Notes under the pieces: model-generated | The model's database searches: none | Told to the model about the DNA's origin: nothing | Seen by the model: only the letters and a program-made list of their open reading frames with translations | Part shown: positions 1 through 9,716 of the stretch, in pieces | Numbering within the stretch: position 1 is the stretch's first letter | Layout of the letters: every line of letters starts with the position of its first letter | Translations under genes and position numbers: made by a program | From: Maribacter antarcticus DSM 21422 | Lineage (GTDB): Bacteria; Bacteroidota; Bacteroidia; Flavobacteriales; Flavobacteriaceae | Assembly (NCBI RefSeq): GCF_000621125.1 | Contig: NZ_KK211215.1 | Location: 37,380 to 101,379 of the forward strand | Direction: 5' to 3' | Length of the DNA: 64,000 nucleotides

Positions 1-2
1 CT

Positions 3-305
3 ACGAATTTAAAGTTGCTAATTTCTTTAAAATTTGTGGACTACTATACTAGAACCGGAAATAGGAAACGCTTTTTTCATAGCACTGGCAGCTATGTGAA
101 AAATATGCTGAATGAGCATGTAGATTCCGTTTACAAAGAATTACGAATTGCAAACAAAGTAAATACATTCAATAAAAACTATAATCCTGCAAAATTTAAA
201 GAAAAAGGTTATGTGGGAATCATATTTCAAACCTACTTGGAAACTCAAAAACAAAATTTGGAGGATACTTTAGAAAAGATAGTTGCATTTCAAAATAATA
301 ATTAA
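3..305 (+). CDS. C-terminal part of a putative TetR-type regulator (5' end outside window)
   Basis: The reading frame is open to the left edge of the window, so the apparent TTG start at 15 is not a real start; about 100 C-terminal residues are present. The sequence is helical and polar, with no membrane segment or recognisable catalytic motif. It ends 19 bp before an RND efflux operon on the same strand. In this phylum such pumps are commonly preceded by a TetR/AcrR-family repressor whose variable C-terminal domain binds ligand, and that context is the main reason for the call. The diagnostic N-terminal helix-turn-helix is not in the window, so the family is an inference. A second frame (2) is also briefly open at the very edge, so an upstream frameshift cannot be excluded. 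Confidence 0.4.
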   Translation, partial: TNLKLLISLKFVDYYTRTGNRKRFFHSTGSYVKNMLNEHVDSVYKELRIANKVNTFNKNYNPAKFKEKGYVGIIFQTYLETQKQNLEDTLEKIVAFQNNN

Positions 306-324
306 ATAATACCCATCCGTTGCT

Positions 325-1446
325 ATGAATAAATTAAGATTTTTATTAGTACTGGTTCCAATATTGTTCCTTCATTCTTGTGGAGAAAACAATTCGGGCG
401 AAAACGCTCAGAATTCAGGCCCAAAGGAATTTCAGGTAATAGAAATCCCAACCAAGGACATTACTGCATTAACTACCTATCCTGCAAGTATTGAGGGTAT
501 TATAAACAGCGAAGTGCGTGGGAAAATATCAGGTTACATTACCGACGTCTTAGTTGATGAGGGTCAGAAAGTAAGAAAAGGCGAAACATTATTCAAATTA
601 GAAACGCAATCGCTTTCCCAAGACGCCGCTGCGGCAAAAGCAAACGTGAATGCAGCGCAAGTAGAAGTTGATAAATTGATGCCTTTGGTGGAAAAGGATA
701 TCATCAGTAATGTACAATTGGAAACTGCCAGGGCAAAATTACAACAGGCACAGAGTAGTTATAACTCTATAAATGCTAATATTAATTACGGGTCTATAAA
801 AAGCCCAGTGGATGGTTATGTAGGTTCCATACGATTTAGAATGGGTGCATTGATTAGTCCCACAAATCAATTACCATTGACCACCGTTGCCGATATAAGT
901 GAGGTATTCGCTTATTTTTCAATGAACGAAAAGGATTATCTAGATTTCATTCAAGATACGCAAGGCGAAACCATTGCTGATAAGATCAAGAATCTGCCCA
1001 AGGTGAAACTCATATTGGCAAATGGCAGAGTTTACAATCAGGAGGGAACAATTGAAACAATTAATTCTCAGGTGGATGAGGCTACAGGTGCTATTACGTT
1101 CAGGGCCAAATTTGATAATCCGTCACGACTTTTAACCAATGGAAACAGCGCTAAAATACAAATTCCTAAAACGTATAGTGATATCATTGTTGTTCCTAAG
1201 GAAAGCACCTATGAGCGCCAAGGAAATACTTATGTTTATATAGTTGGTAAGGATAGTATGGCCGTATCAACCTCGATTGATATACTTACTGCCGTAGATA
1301 ATTTGCTTTTGGTAACAGGAGGGTTGAATAAAGGGGATGAAATCGTTGGTATCGGCGTAGATAAAATAAAGGGTGAGACTAAGATTTTTCCAAAATCGGT
1401 TCCTTTTGATAGTATCGCCAAACCTATTAAAAAAGTATTTAGATAA
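325..1446 (+). CDS. RND efflux periplasmic adaptor (AcrA/MexA family lipoprotein)
   Basis: 373 aa membrane-fusion protein that would link the inner-membrane pump to the outer-membrane channel. A lipoprotein signal peptide ends at Cys19 (LHSC). The barrel-sandwich/lipoyl half (about residues 60-90, VRGKISGYITDVLVDEG) is followed by a coiled-coil hairpin (about 95-150, AAAAKANVNAAQVEVDKL), the second lipoyl half (SPVDGYVG) and the beta-barrel and membrane-proximal domains (TIETINSQVDEATGAITFRA). Length is normal for the family. First gene of a three-gene operon: 21 bp to the pump gene. Substrate cannot be read from sequence. Confidence 0.93.
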   Translation: MNKLRFLLVLVPILFLHSCGENNSGENAQNSGPKEFQVIEIPTKDITALTTYPASIEGIINSEVRGKISGYITDVLVDEGQKVRKGETLFKLETQSLSQDAAAAKANVNAAQVEVDKLMPLVEKDIISNVQLETARAKLQQAQSSYNSINANINYGSIKSPVDGYVGSIRFRMGALISPTNQLPLTTVADISEVFAYFSMNEKDYLDFIQDTQGETIADKIKNLPKVKLILANGRVYNQEGTIETINSQVDEATGAITFRAKFDNPSRLLTNGNSAKIQIPKTYSDIIVVPKESTYERQGNTYVYIVGKDSMAVSTSIDILTAVDNLLLVTGGLNKGDEIVGIGVDKIKGETKIFPKSVPFDSIAKPIKKVFR

Positions 1447-1467
1447 ATTGGATTTAAACCAAAGAGC

Positions 1468-4400
1468 ATGTTAAAAATATTTATTGAACGTCCGGTATTG
1501 TCTACTGTTATATCTATAATTATAGTTATTTTAGGCGTATTGGGTTTGTCTACACTCCCCATTACACAATATCCAGATATTGCACCGCCTACGATAAGTG
1601 TGAGCGCTACTTATCCAGGCGCCAATGCGGAAACTATCTTGGAAAGTGTTATTATTCCTTTAGAAGAGCAAATAAATGGGGTTGAGGGCATGACCTATTT
1701 AACCTCTACGGCAACCAATAGCGGCACGGCTTCTATCAATGTATTTTTTGACCAAAACGTGAACCCTGATATTGCCGCTGTAAATGTACAGAATAGGGTG
1801 GCACGTGCGAATTCCTTATTGCCTCAAGCAGTAATACAAACAGGAGTTACTACGCAAAAACAACAGACTAGTGCCTTAATGTACATGTCTTTTTATAGTA
1901 GTAATCCCGATTATGACGATACCTTCATACAGAATTATTTAAAAATCAATGTAATTCCAGAGTTGCAACGGGTAAACGGTGTTGGAGCTGTCAATGTTTT
2001 CGGTTCCAAGGACTATGCTATGCGTATTTGGCTTCAACCTGAAAAACTAGCTGCATATGGAATTATACCTACGGATGTTACAGCTGTTTTAAGGGAGCAG
2101 AGTTTAGAAGCGGCAGCAGGTTCTCTGGGAGAAAATAATGGGGAAGCATTTAGTTACACTATAAAATATGGAGGTCGTTTTAAAACCGAGGAACAATACA
2201 GCAATATTATTGTAAAAGCATTACCAAATGGTCGTTTTCTTAGGTTAAACGATATAGCTGATATAGAATTGGGCGCACAGTCCTATACTGGTAGTTCTAT
2301 GACCTCGGGCTATCCTGCGGTAAATATGGGAATTTTCCAAACGAAAGGATCTAATGCTAGGGATATCATTTTGGAAATTGAAAGTAAATTGGAAGAAATT
2401 AAGAAAGATTTACCTGCCGGTATTGAAATCTTTATTCCGTATAATACCAATAATTTTTTGAATGCTTCGATAGAAAAAGTAGTAACTACTTTAATTGAGG
2501 CTTTCTTGCTGGTTTTTTTAGTGGTGTTTATTTTTCTTCAGGATTTTAGATCGACATTGATTCCGGCAATAGCAGTACCTGTTTCGATTATAGGGACATT
2601 TTTCTTTCTCAACCTTTTTGGATACTCTATAAACTTGCTAACACTTTTCGCATTGGTTTTGGCCATTGGGATTGTTGTGGATGATGCTATTGTCGTAGTC
2701 GAAGCTGTGCATGCTAAATTAGATGAAGGAGCAAAGGATCCGAAGAAGGCTACTGAGACTGCCATGCAGGAAATATCCGGTGCTATTATTTCTATTACCC
2801 TAGTAATGGCTGCGGTTTTTATACCTGTTACCTTTGTTCAAGGCCCCACAGGTGTTTTTTACGAACAGTTTGGCGTCACATTAATCGTGGCCATCAGTAT
2901 CTCTGCAATTAATGCATTAACTTTAAGTCCCGCTTTGTGCGCTTTATTATTAAAACCGCACGAGGAAGAGGATGGTAAAAATAAAGGCTTTGTACAGCGT
3001 TTTTTTGATGCTTTCAATGCAGGCTTTAAGGCAACCACCCGAAAGTACACGAATGCGGTTCATTTTCTATATCGAAATAAATGGATGACAGTAGTTATAC
3101 TTTTATTGGCTTTGGGAGGTATATGGTGGTCTTCTGGAAGTGTTAAAACAGGTTTTGTGCCGGATGAAGATAGAGGAATTATTTTCTTGAACGTAGAGTT
3201 GCCCGCAGGCTCTTCCATTGATAGGACACACCAGGTGAACGAAGAGCTATATGCAAAACTAGTTGAGATTCCCGGTGTGCGCGAAGGTTCTATTGTAGAA
3301 GGTAGAAGTTTCTTAGGTGGTTCAGGAAGTAACTATGGCCTCGGATTTATTCGTTTAGAAGATTGGGATGAGCGTAGGGCAGATTCATTATCTATTGAAA
3401 GTATTACAGCCAAAATGTTTGGGGTTGCCGCTAAGATACCAGAAGCGAATATTATCTTTTTTGCGCCACCGAGTATTCCAGGATTTGGTAGTTCTGCCGG
3501 TGTAGAGGTTAATTTACTAGACCGCTCTGGTGGAAGTTTTACAGATTTGGACAAGATGAATCAGGTATTTATGGAAAAACTCTCCAAAAGGCCTGAAATT
3601 CAATATGCGCAATCGTCTTTCAATACTAAGTATCCGCAGTATGAGTTAGAGATAAACGTTCCTAGGTCCAAAGAGTTGGGCGTGTCTGTGAGTAGTATTT
3701 TTTCCACTTTGCAAGGATATATTGGAAGTATTTTCGCTTCGGATTTTTCTAGATTCGGAAAACAGTACCGTGTGTATGTTCAGGCTTTGCCAGAAGATCG
3801 AGCCAATATAGATAACCTAGATCAAATTTTTGTTAGGACAGATGCAGGTGAAATGACCCCGATTACAGAATTCATTTCCCTCACTAGAGTATATGGACCT
3901 CAATCGGTTACCCGTTTTAATTTGTTTAATTCCACAAAAGTTACTGCCGCAACCAATCCTGGATATAGTTCTGGGGACGCGATTGCTGCGGTAGAAGAGG
4001 TGGCCAAGACCTTACCGGTCAATTATACTACCGCCTATTCCGGTTTAACACGGGAAGAAGTAAATGCAGGAAATCAAACAACAACGATATTTTTACTGTC
4101 CTTGGTTTTTATTTACTTTTTATTAGCAGCGCAATATGAAAGTTATCTCATTCCATTTGCAGTACTACTATCTTTACCCTTGGGTGTATTTGGGGCATAT
4201 TTTACCACCCAAATGGCTGGATTGCAGAATAATATTTACTTTCAAATTGCACTTATTATGTTAGTGGGATTATTAGCGAAGAATGCCATTTTAATTGTAG
4301 AATTTGCAATTCAAAGAAGGCGGGAAGGAAATAGTATTCTAGATGCCGCAATTCAAGGAGCCGAATCTAGGCTTAGACCTATTTTAATGACTTCTTTTGC

Positions 4401-4614
4401 GTTTATTTTAGGATTAATGCCTTTAGTGCTTGCAAGTGGCGTTGGTGCCGCAGGTAATAGATCTATTGGTACGGGAGCTGTTGGAGGCCTTTTGATAGGT
4501 ACTGTAACTGGTGTTTTTGTAATACCGATACTATTCATTTTCTTCCAATGGTTACAAGAAAAGATAAGCGGATCACCGGATTTGGAAAAATTAGAAACTG
4601 ATCAAGAGTCGTAA
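1468..4614 (+). CDS. RND multidrug efflux permease (AcrB/HAE1 family)
   Basis: 1048 aa proton-driven inner-membrane pump. It has the family architecture: first membrane helix near the N-terminus (FIERPVLSTVISIIIVILG), a large porter/docking loop, a helix cluster at about 335-500, a second periplasmic loop, and a final cluster at about 870-1030. The TM4 proton-relay aspartate pair is visible in GIVVDDAIVVVEAV (about 405-406, matching AcrB D407/D408), and TM10 has LVGLLAKNAILIVEFA with the conserved Lys. Full length with no lesions. Separated by 4 bp from the channel gene and 21 bp from the adaptor gene, so one transcript is likely. Hydrophobic/amphiphilic efflux type, as opposed to heavy-metal (HME), is indicated by the overall sequence. 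Confidence 0.96.
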   Translation: MLKIFIERPVLSTVISIIIVILGVLGLSTLPITQYPDIAPPTISVSATYPGANAETILESVIIPLEEQINGVEGMTYLTSTATNSGTASINVFFDQNVNPDIAAVNVQNRVARANSLLPQAVIQTGVTTQKQQTSALMYMSFYSSNPDYDDTFIQNYLKINVIPELQRVNGVGAVNVFGSKDYAMRIWLQPEKLAAYGIIPTDVTAVLREQSLEAAAGSLGENNGEAFSYTIKYGGRFKTEEQYSNIIVKALPNGRFLRLNDIADIELGAQSYTGSSMTSGYPAVNMGIFQTKGSNARDIILEIESKLEEIKKDLPAGIEIFIPYNTNNFLNASIEKVVTTLIEAFLLVFLVVFIFLQDFRSTLIPAIAVPVSIIGTFFFLNLFGYSINLLTLFALVLAIGIVVDDAIVVVEAVHAKLDEGAKDPKKATETAMQEISGAIISITLVMAAVFIPVTFVQGPTGVFYEQFGVTLIVAISISAINALTLSPALCALLLKPHEEEDGKNKGFVQRFFDAFNAGFKATTRKYTNAVHFLYRNKWMTVVILLLALGGIWWSSGSVKTGFVPDEDRGIIFLNVELPAGSSIDRTHQVNEELYAKLVEIPGVREGSIVEGRSFLGGSGSNYGLGFIRLEDWDERRADSLSIESITAKMFGVAAKIPEANIIFFAPPSIPGFGSSAGVEVNLLDRSGGSFTDLDKMNQVFMEKLSKRPEIQYAQSSFNTKYPQYELEINVPRSKELGVSVSSIFSTLQGYIGSIFASDFSRFGKQYRVYVQALPEDRANIDNLDQIFVRTDAGEMTPITEFISLTRVYGPQSVTRFNLFNSTKVTAATNPGYSSGDAIAAVEEVAKTLPVNYTTAYSGLTREEVNAGNQTTTIFLLSLVFIYFLLAAQYESYLIPFAVLLSLPLGVFGAYFTTQMAGLQNNIYFQIALIMLVGLLAKNAILIVEFAIQRRREGNSILDAAIQGAESRLRPILMTSFAFILGLMPLVLASGVGAAGNRSIGTGAVGGLLIGTVTGVFVIPILFIFFQWLQEKISGSPDLEKLETDQES

Positions 4615-4618
4615 TAGT

Positions 4619-6022
4619 ATGAAATTATCAAAATATATAAAGATTATTGTGGTTGTGGTCCTTCCAATGTTATTGGTCTCCTGTTTTTCTGCAAAAACGT
4701 ATGAACGCCCAGAGAATGAATTGCTCAAAGCAAATTATTTCAGGACAGATTCTTTACAAAAAGATAGCGTTTCCATGGCTTTGGTATCTTGGAGAACACT
4801 ATTTACGGATTCTATATTACAGAATTACATAGCTGAAGGGCTTCAAAATAATATCGATATAAGAAAAGCCATTCAACAGATATTAATTTCCGAAGCATTT
4901 TTAAAACAGGGCAAGGCAGGCTATCTACCTGCGTTGGACCTTATCGCTCAATATGCGCACAGCGAACTTTCTTCTAATAGTCAATTTGGAGCCCAGTTCA
5001 ATAGGCTAGATCAATATCAAATTAGCGGGGGTTTATCTTGGGAGGCAGATATATGGGGGAAAATACGAAGCAACAAGCGTGCTTTTGAAGCTACGTATCT
5101 ACAATCCGTTGCAGCGCATAAAGCTGTGAAAAGTACATTGGTGGCGAATATCGCATCGCGCTATTATCAGCTTTTATCCCTTGATGAACAGATTCAGATT
5201 ACCGAGCTTACTATCGCTACCCGTAAAAGTGGACTGGAAACGACCAAAGCCCTAAAGGAAGCAGGAAATGTTACCGAAGTTGCGGTAAAACAGACAGAAG
5301 CACAAGTACATACTGCCGAAGCGATTTTAATCGATTTAAAAAATTCTGCTCGTCTTCTTGAAAACTCCTTGTCCATCTTATTGGGCGGTGAGCCTGGTGA
5401 GCTTAATAGAAGCAGGCTAGAGGAGCAACGGATAACAACCCCGCTTAAGTCTGGAATTCCATACGAATTATTAGCTAATAGGCCAGATGTGATAGCTGCC
5501 GAGTATGCCCTCATAAACTCCTTTGAGCTGACCAATGTAGCGAGAAGTGATTTTTATCCTGCATTAACATTGACCGCTACTGGAGGATTACAGAGTTTAC
5601 AGTTTGATAAATTATTTGACACCAGTTCCTTATTTGCTACTGTAGTGAGTGGTTTAATACAGCCAATTTTTAATAGAAGGACTATACGAACCCGATACGA
5701 AGTAACACAAGCACGTCAGGAACAAACAAAATTGGATTTTAAGCTTGCTTTGTTAACCGCTTCAAAAGAAGTTTCGGATGCCTTGTATACCTATGATGCG
5801 GCCTTTGAAAAGATAAAAATCAAGGAAAAGGAATATAAAGCGTATACCTTGGCAAGAGAATATTCACAAGAATTATTGGACAATGGTTTAGCCAATTATC
5901 TGGAGGTCTTGAATGCCAGAGAGAATACTTTGAACACTAATTTAGACCTTATTAACACGAAAAATGCTAAACTTCAAGCAATCGTAGATTTGTATCAAGC
6001 CCTAGGTGGCGGCTGGCAATAG
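4619..6022 (+). CDS. Outer-membrane efflux channel lipoprotein (NodT/OprM family)
   Basis: 467 aa TolC-type channel for the preceding RND pump. A lipobox places the acylated Cys at residue 22 (LLVSC). Two repeated outer-membrane-factor halves are recognisable: SWRTLFTDSILQNYI near the N-terminus, then GLSWEADIWGKIRSNKRA, LLANRPDVIAAEYAL and GLIQPIFNRRTIRTRYE, all hallmark NodT-family segments. C-terminal coiled coil contains NGLANYLEVLNARENTLNT. Begins 4 bp after the pump stop codon; last gene of the operon, followed within 50 bp by a strong hairpin. Confidence 0.95.
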   Translation: MKLSKYIKIIVVVVLPMLLVSCFSAKTYERPENELLKANYFRTDSLQKDSVSMALVSWRTLFTDSILQNYIAEGLQNNIDIRKAIQQILISEAFLKQGKAGYLPALDLIAQYAHSELSSNSQFGAQFNRLDQYQISGGLSWEADIWGKIRSNKRAFEATYLQSVAAHKAVKSTLVANIASRYYQLLSLDEQIQITELTIATRKSGLETTKALKEAGNVTEVAVKQTEAQVHTAEAILIDLKNSARLLENSLSILLGGEPGELNRSRLEEQRITTPLKSGIPYELLANRPDVIAAEYALINSFELTNVARSDFYPALTLTATGGLQSLQFDKLFDTSSLFATVVSGLIQPIFNRRTIRTRYEVTQARQEQTKLDFKLALLTASKEVSDALYTYDAAFEKIKIKEKEYKAYTLAREYSQELLDNGLANYLEVLNARENTLNTNLDLINTKNAKLQAIVDLYQALGGGWQ

Positions 6023-6072
6023 GTCATCAAGACTAACCTTTTAATACAATAGGTATTTAAGGTATCTCTACT

Positions 6073-6114
6073 AAAAAGCAGCCATAGGTTTATTTAAACC
6101 TATGGCTGCTTTTT
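6073..6114. terminator. Bidirectional intrinsic terminator between efflux operon and cphA
   Basis: Perfect 20-bp inverted repeat (6073-6092 with 6095-6114) with A-tract on the left and T-tract on the right, so it can stop transcripts from both sides. It sits between two convergent genes, as expected. Confidence 0.9.
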
Positions 6115-6129
6115 AAATTGTAGTTTTAG

Positions 6130-8766
6130 TCAATTAGTTATAAACCTTTTGCCTTCTGCCTCTTTTTTCTTCAAGTCTTTTACCAAATCAAGGGCGTCCG
6201 GAACCACATCGCTGCACAGTACAATCAATGTTCCTTCGATAGCATTGTCTACGGCGTAATGTATGGCCTCTTTTTCAGAAGGTATTACGGTAATTTTCTT
6301 TTTTGGAAAGTCTTTTAAGATTCCATCTTTTACCATTTTTATTAATTCTTGCTCTGTTTTTCCGCGGAGTTGCTTGTCTTGGCGGATAATTATTTCATCA
6401 AACATTTCTCCTGCAATCCGTCCTATTTCCATGTTATCCTCTTCCCGTCTATCTCCAATACCGGCCACGATACCCACCTTTACGGTGGCATCCAGCTGAT
6501 TAGTAAATTTTTGGAGCGCCCGCATTCCTGCAGGGTTATGTGCATAATCTAAGAGCATTTGAAATTTATTGAATTTGAATAGATTAAGTCTGCCCGGAGT
6601 CTGCGAAGCTGAAGGAATAAAGGTTTCCAACGCAGCTTTAGTATCTTCGATACTAATACCGCGCACATTTGCCGCAATAATAGCAGGGAGAATGTTCTGT
6701 ATCATAAATTTGGCTTTTCCTCCGTATGTCAGCGGTATATTTTCGGCCTTCATGATACGCATTTTCCAAGTGCCCTTGCATAATGTTACGTAGCCGTTTT
6801 CGTAAATAGCCGTAATTCCTCCTTTTCGTTGTAAGGCCATTATCCTTGGGTTTTCCTCATCCATAGAAAAGAGGGCTAAATTGGATTGTATTCCTTTTCG
6901 CATTGCGTAGACCAAATCATCATCTGCATTTAAAATCGCATACCCATCTGGTGCAACCGTTTCGGGCACTACGCCTTTAACTCGTGCCAACTGTTCTATG
7001 GTATGTATTCCCTTAAGACCTAGATGGTCTGCAGAGACATTGGTTACGATACCTACGTCACAACTTGGAAAAGCTAGCCCAGCCCTTAGCATTCCCCCTC
7101 GAGCACATTCTAAAACTGCAAAATTTACGGTGGGATCTTTTAATACAAATTCTGCGCTTTGTGGTCCGGTACAATCCCCTTTCATAAGAAGCCTATTTTG
7201 GATATATACACCATCACTAGTAGTATAGCCCACCCTAAATCCTCTCATTTTAGCAATATGGGCAATGAGTCGGCTTGTGGTGGTTTTGCCATTGGTGCCG
7301 GTTATGGCAACGATGGGTATTTTGCCTGTGTCTCCACTTTGTGGAAATAGTTTATCCACCACAGGTGCTGCCACATTTCTTGGTAGTCCTGTAGTTGGCG
7401 CCAGGTGCATTCGGAATCCAGGTCCGGCATTTACCTCTAAGACTGCTCCCCCAGTTTTGGATAAGGGCTTACTTATGGCACTTGCCATAATATCAATACC
7501 ACAAATATCCAAATCTATAATTTTGGAGATACGTTCCACCATGGAAACGTTTGCCGGATGTACCCTATCTGTGACATCTTCAGCTGTGCCTCCTGTGCTG
7601 AGGTTGGCTGTGTCTTTTAAAATTAATCGTTCACCTTCCGGTAATACCGAAGCTACAGTATATCCTGCGTCGGCTATTATGGTTTGGGTAAGATTATTAA
7701 TGGTAATTGCCGTTAATTCCTTTTCATGACCGTAACCACGTCTGGGGTCTTTGTTTACTTCTGCCACCAACTCTTCAATAGTATTTTTTCCATTTCCGAT
7801 AACATGTGCTGGGGTGCGTTTAGCGGCGGCAACAAGAACATTATTGATTACCAGAAGTCTAAAATCCTCACCAGTAATGTATTTTTCAACAATAACTCTT
7901 CTAGAGACTTCCTTAGCTTCGTGATACCCCTTCAAAGCATGGTCATAAGTATTTATATCTACAGTGATTCCCCTGCCGTGGTTACCATCTATAGGTTTAA
8001 TAACTAAGGGATAGCCTACATAATCACACGCCTCTTTTAAACTACTTTCCTTAGAAATAATTTCTCCTTTTGGAACCTCAACCTCCGCTTGTTCCAAAAG
8101 GTGCTTTGTGTCTTCTTTGTCGCAGGCAAGTTCTACACCAATACTACTGGTTTCACTCGTAACGGTTGCCTGAATCCTTTTTTGATTGGCTCCGTAACCT
8201 AATTGGCACAGGGAGTATTTGTTTAATCTTATCCATGGGATACCCCTGCTTTCTGCTTCCTCGATTATAGAACCTGTACTTGGACCTAAGCGATCTTCTT
8301 CGCGCAGTTCTCGCATCTTTTGTAAATCTTCATCTAAATCGTAGTTCTCTCCTACTATTAAAGCTTCGCAGATGGCTACAGACGCTTTGGCAGCATACCG
8401 TCCAACACTTTCTTCAAGATAGGAAAAGACAACATTGTAGACGCCGTGTTCTCCATAATCTCGCGTACGACCAAAACCAGTATCCATGCCTGCCATAGTC
8501 TGTATTTCCAATGCTATATGTTCTACTACATGGCCCATCCAAGTTCCTTCATCAACGCGCATAAAAAAACCACCTTCACAACCTTCTGAACAGCGGTGGG
8601 AGTACATACTGGGGAAAAGTGCTTTAAGCCGGTCTGAAAATCCTGGTATCTTATTGGATGGTCGGTCTTCCATTCCCTGAAGGTCCAAGACCATTACGAT
8701 GAGTTTGTGGCGGCGGACGGACCAGTAATTTGGTCCTTTCATGGCATTAATCGTTCTTATTTTCAT
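6130..8766 (-). CDS. cphA: Cyanophycin synthetase
   Basis: 878 aa enzyme that polymerises aspartate and arginine into multi-L-arginyl-poly-L-aspartate using ATP. Domains in order: the CphA-specific N-terminal domain (about 1-160, starting MKIRTINAMKGPNYW), an ATP-grasp domain (about 210-470, KPIDGNHGRGI near 257) that adds Asp, and a Mur-ligase-like domain (about 480-870) with P-loop GTNGKTTT near 490 that adds Arg. ECARGGMLRAGLAF and LDYAHNPAGM are typical of the Mur-like half. Length matches the family (about 870-900). Divergent from the cyanophycinase gene with 92 bp between starts, supporting shared regulation. The C-terminal KKKEAEGKRF stretch is an ordinary tail. Confidence 0.96.
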   Translation of the reverse strand: MKIRTINAMKGPNYWSVRRHKLIVMVLDLQGMEDRPSNKIPGFSDRLKALFPSMYSHRCSEGCEGGFFMRVDEGTWMGHVVEHIALEIQTMAGMDTGFGRTRDYGEHGVYNVVFSYLEESVGRYAAKASVAICEALIVGENYDLDEDLQKMRELREEDRLGPSTGSIIEEAESRGIPWIRLNKYSLCQLGYGANQKRIQATVTSETSSIGVELACDKEDTKHLLEQAEVEVPKGEIISKESSLKEACDYVGYPLVIKPIDGNHGRGITVDINTYDHALKGYHEAKEVSRRVIVEKYITGEDFRLLVINNVLVAAAKRTPAHVIGNGKNTIEELVAEVNKDPRRGYGHEKELTAITINNLTQTIIADAGYTVASVLPEGERLILKDTANLSTGGTAEDVTDRVHPANVSMVERISKIIDLDICGIDIMASAISKPLSKTGGAVLEVNAGPGFRMHLAPTTGLPRNVAAPVVDKLFPQSGDTGKIPIVAITGTNGKTTTSRLIAHIAKMRGFRVGYTTSDGVYIQNRLLMKGDCTGPQSAEFVLKDPTVNFAVLECARGGMLRAGLAFPSCDVGIVTNVSADHLGLKGIHTIEQLARVKGVVPETVAPDGYAILNADDDLVYAMRKGIQSNLALFSMDEENPRIMALQRKGGITAIYENGYVTLCKGTWKMRIMKAENIPLTYGGKAKFMIQNILPAIIAANVRGISIEDTKAALETFIPSASQTPGRLNLFKFNKFQMLLDYAHNPAGMRALQKFTNQLDATVKVGIVAGIGDRREEDNMEIGRIAGEMFDEIIIRQDKQLRGKTEQELIKMVKDGILKDFPKKKITVIPSEKEAIHYAVDNAIEGTLIVLCSDVVPDALDLVKDLKKKEAEGKRFITN

Positions 8767-8832
8767 CTAATAGAGGTTCTAGTTCGTATTGCTAAAAAGA
8801 AAAGATATGATTTTATATTCAATTGATAGATG

Positions 8833-8840
8833 TATTTTTG
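8833..8840 (+). promoter_or_regulatory. Flavobacterial -7 box (TATTTTTG) for cphB
   Basis: Matches the Bacteroidota -7 consensus TAnnTTTG and lies 18 bp before the cphB ATG, inside the cphA-cphB divergent gap. I see no TTG at the usual -33 spacing, so this is a half-site call. Confidence 0.5.
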
Positions 8841-8858
8841 CGGCATAAAATAAATTAA

Positions 8859-9716
8859 ATGGACATTCGGGGAGTTTTGATACCTATAGGAGGTAATGAG
8901 GATAAGGGAGTAGATACACCTGAACAAAGTACCTTGGAATTTATTGGAGATGGCATCTTAGCTCGGGTGGTTCACGAAAGTGGCGGTAAAGATGCAATGA
9001 TTGTAGTCGTACCAACTGCCTCTAGTATTCCCGATGAGGTTTGGAAGAACTATTTGGATGCCTTTGGTAAATTAGGCTGTACCAATGTGCACCTAATGGA
9101 CGTTAGAAAACGTGAGGATTCCGAGTTAGAACAAAATATTACGCTAGCAGAACAAGCGGATTGCTTTATGTTTTCTGGCGGTGATCAGTCTCAAATTACT
9201 CGTAAAATCGGTACTACTAGCCTTCATAGGGTTCTTGTAGATAGATATCAAAAAGATTCTTTGGTCATTGCAGGTACCAGTGCTGGTGCCATGTGTATGT
9301 CAAAAGAGATGATTACAGGGGGGAGCAGTAAGGAGGCTTTTATAAAGGGGGCCGTTGGTATGGGAGAGGGAATGGACTTTATTCCCAACCTCATCATAGA
9401 CTCCCATTTTATAAGACGAGGCCGGTTTGGACGCTTATCGGAAGCAGTTGCTAAATTTCCGAATTTATTGGGTGTTGGACTTGCAGAGGATACGGGTCTG
9501 GTAATAAAAAAATGTAACACTTTCGAAGTGATAGGTTCTGGCATGGTGATTTTGTTCGATCCGAGTAAATTGAAGCATAACAATCAAAAAATATTAGAGG
9601 AGGGAGAGCCCATGTCATTATCCAATCTTAGGACACATATCCTAGCAAATGGAGACCGATTTAATATTAAGAGCCGTAAATTGAAAGTATTACCCTTGGA
9701 TGCTCCTTTGGTCTAA
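8859..9716 (+). CDS. cphB: Cyanophycinase
   Basis: 285 aa serine peptidase of family S51 that cuts cyanophycin into beta-Asp-Arg dipeptides. The nucleophile elbow GTSAGAM is present with Ser141, and the family-specific segments IIDSHFIRRGRFGRL (His) and GVGLAEDTG (Glu) are intact, so the Ser-His-Glu site looks functional. Length is usual for CphB (about 270-290). No export signal, consistent with cytoplasmic granule turnover. Divergent from cphA; its 3' end overlaps the convergent isoaspartyl peptidase gene by 4 bp. Confidence 0.95.
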   Translation: MDIRGVLIPIGGNEDKGVDTPEQSTLEFIGDGILARVVHESGGKDAMIVVVPTASSIPDEVWKNYLDAFGKLGCTNVHLMDVRKREDSELEQNITLAEQADCFMFSGGDQSQITRKIGTTSLHRVLVDRYQKDSLVIAGTSAGAMCMSKEMITGGSSKEAFIKGAVGMGEGMDFIPNLIIDSHFIRRGRFGRLSEAVAKFPNLLGVGLAEDTGLVIKKCNTFEVIGSGMVILFDPSKLKHNNQKILEEGEPMSLSNLRTHILANGDRFNIKSRKLKVLPLDAPLV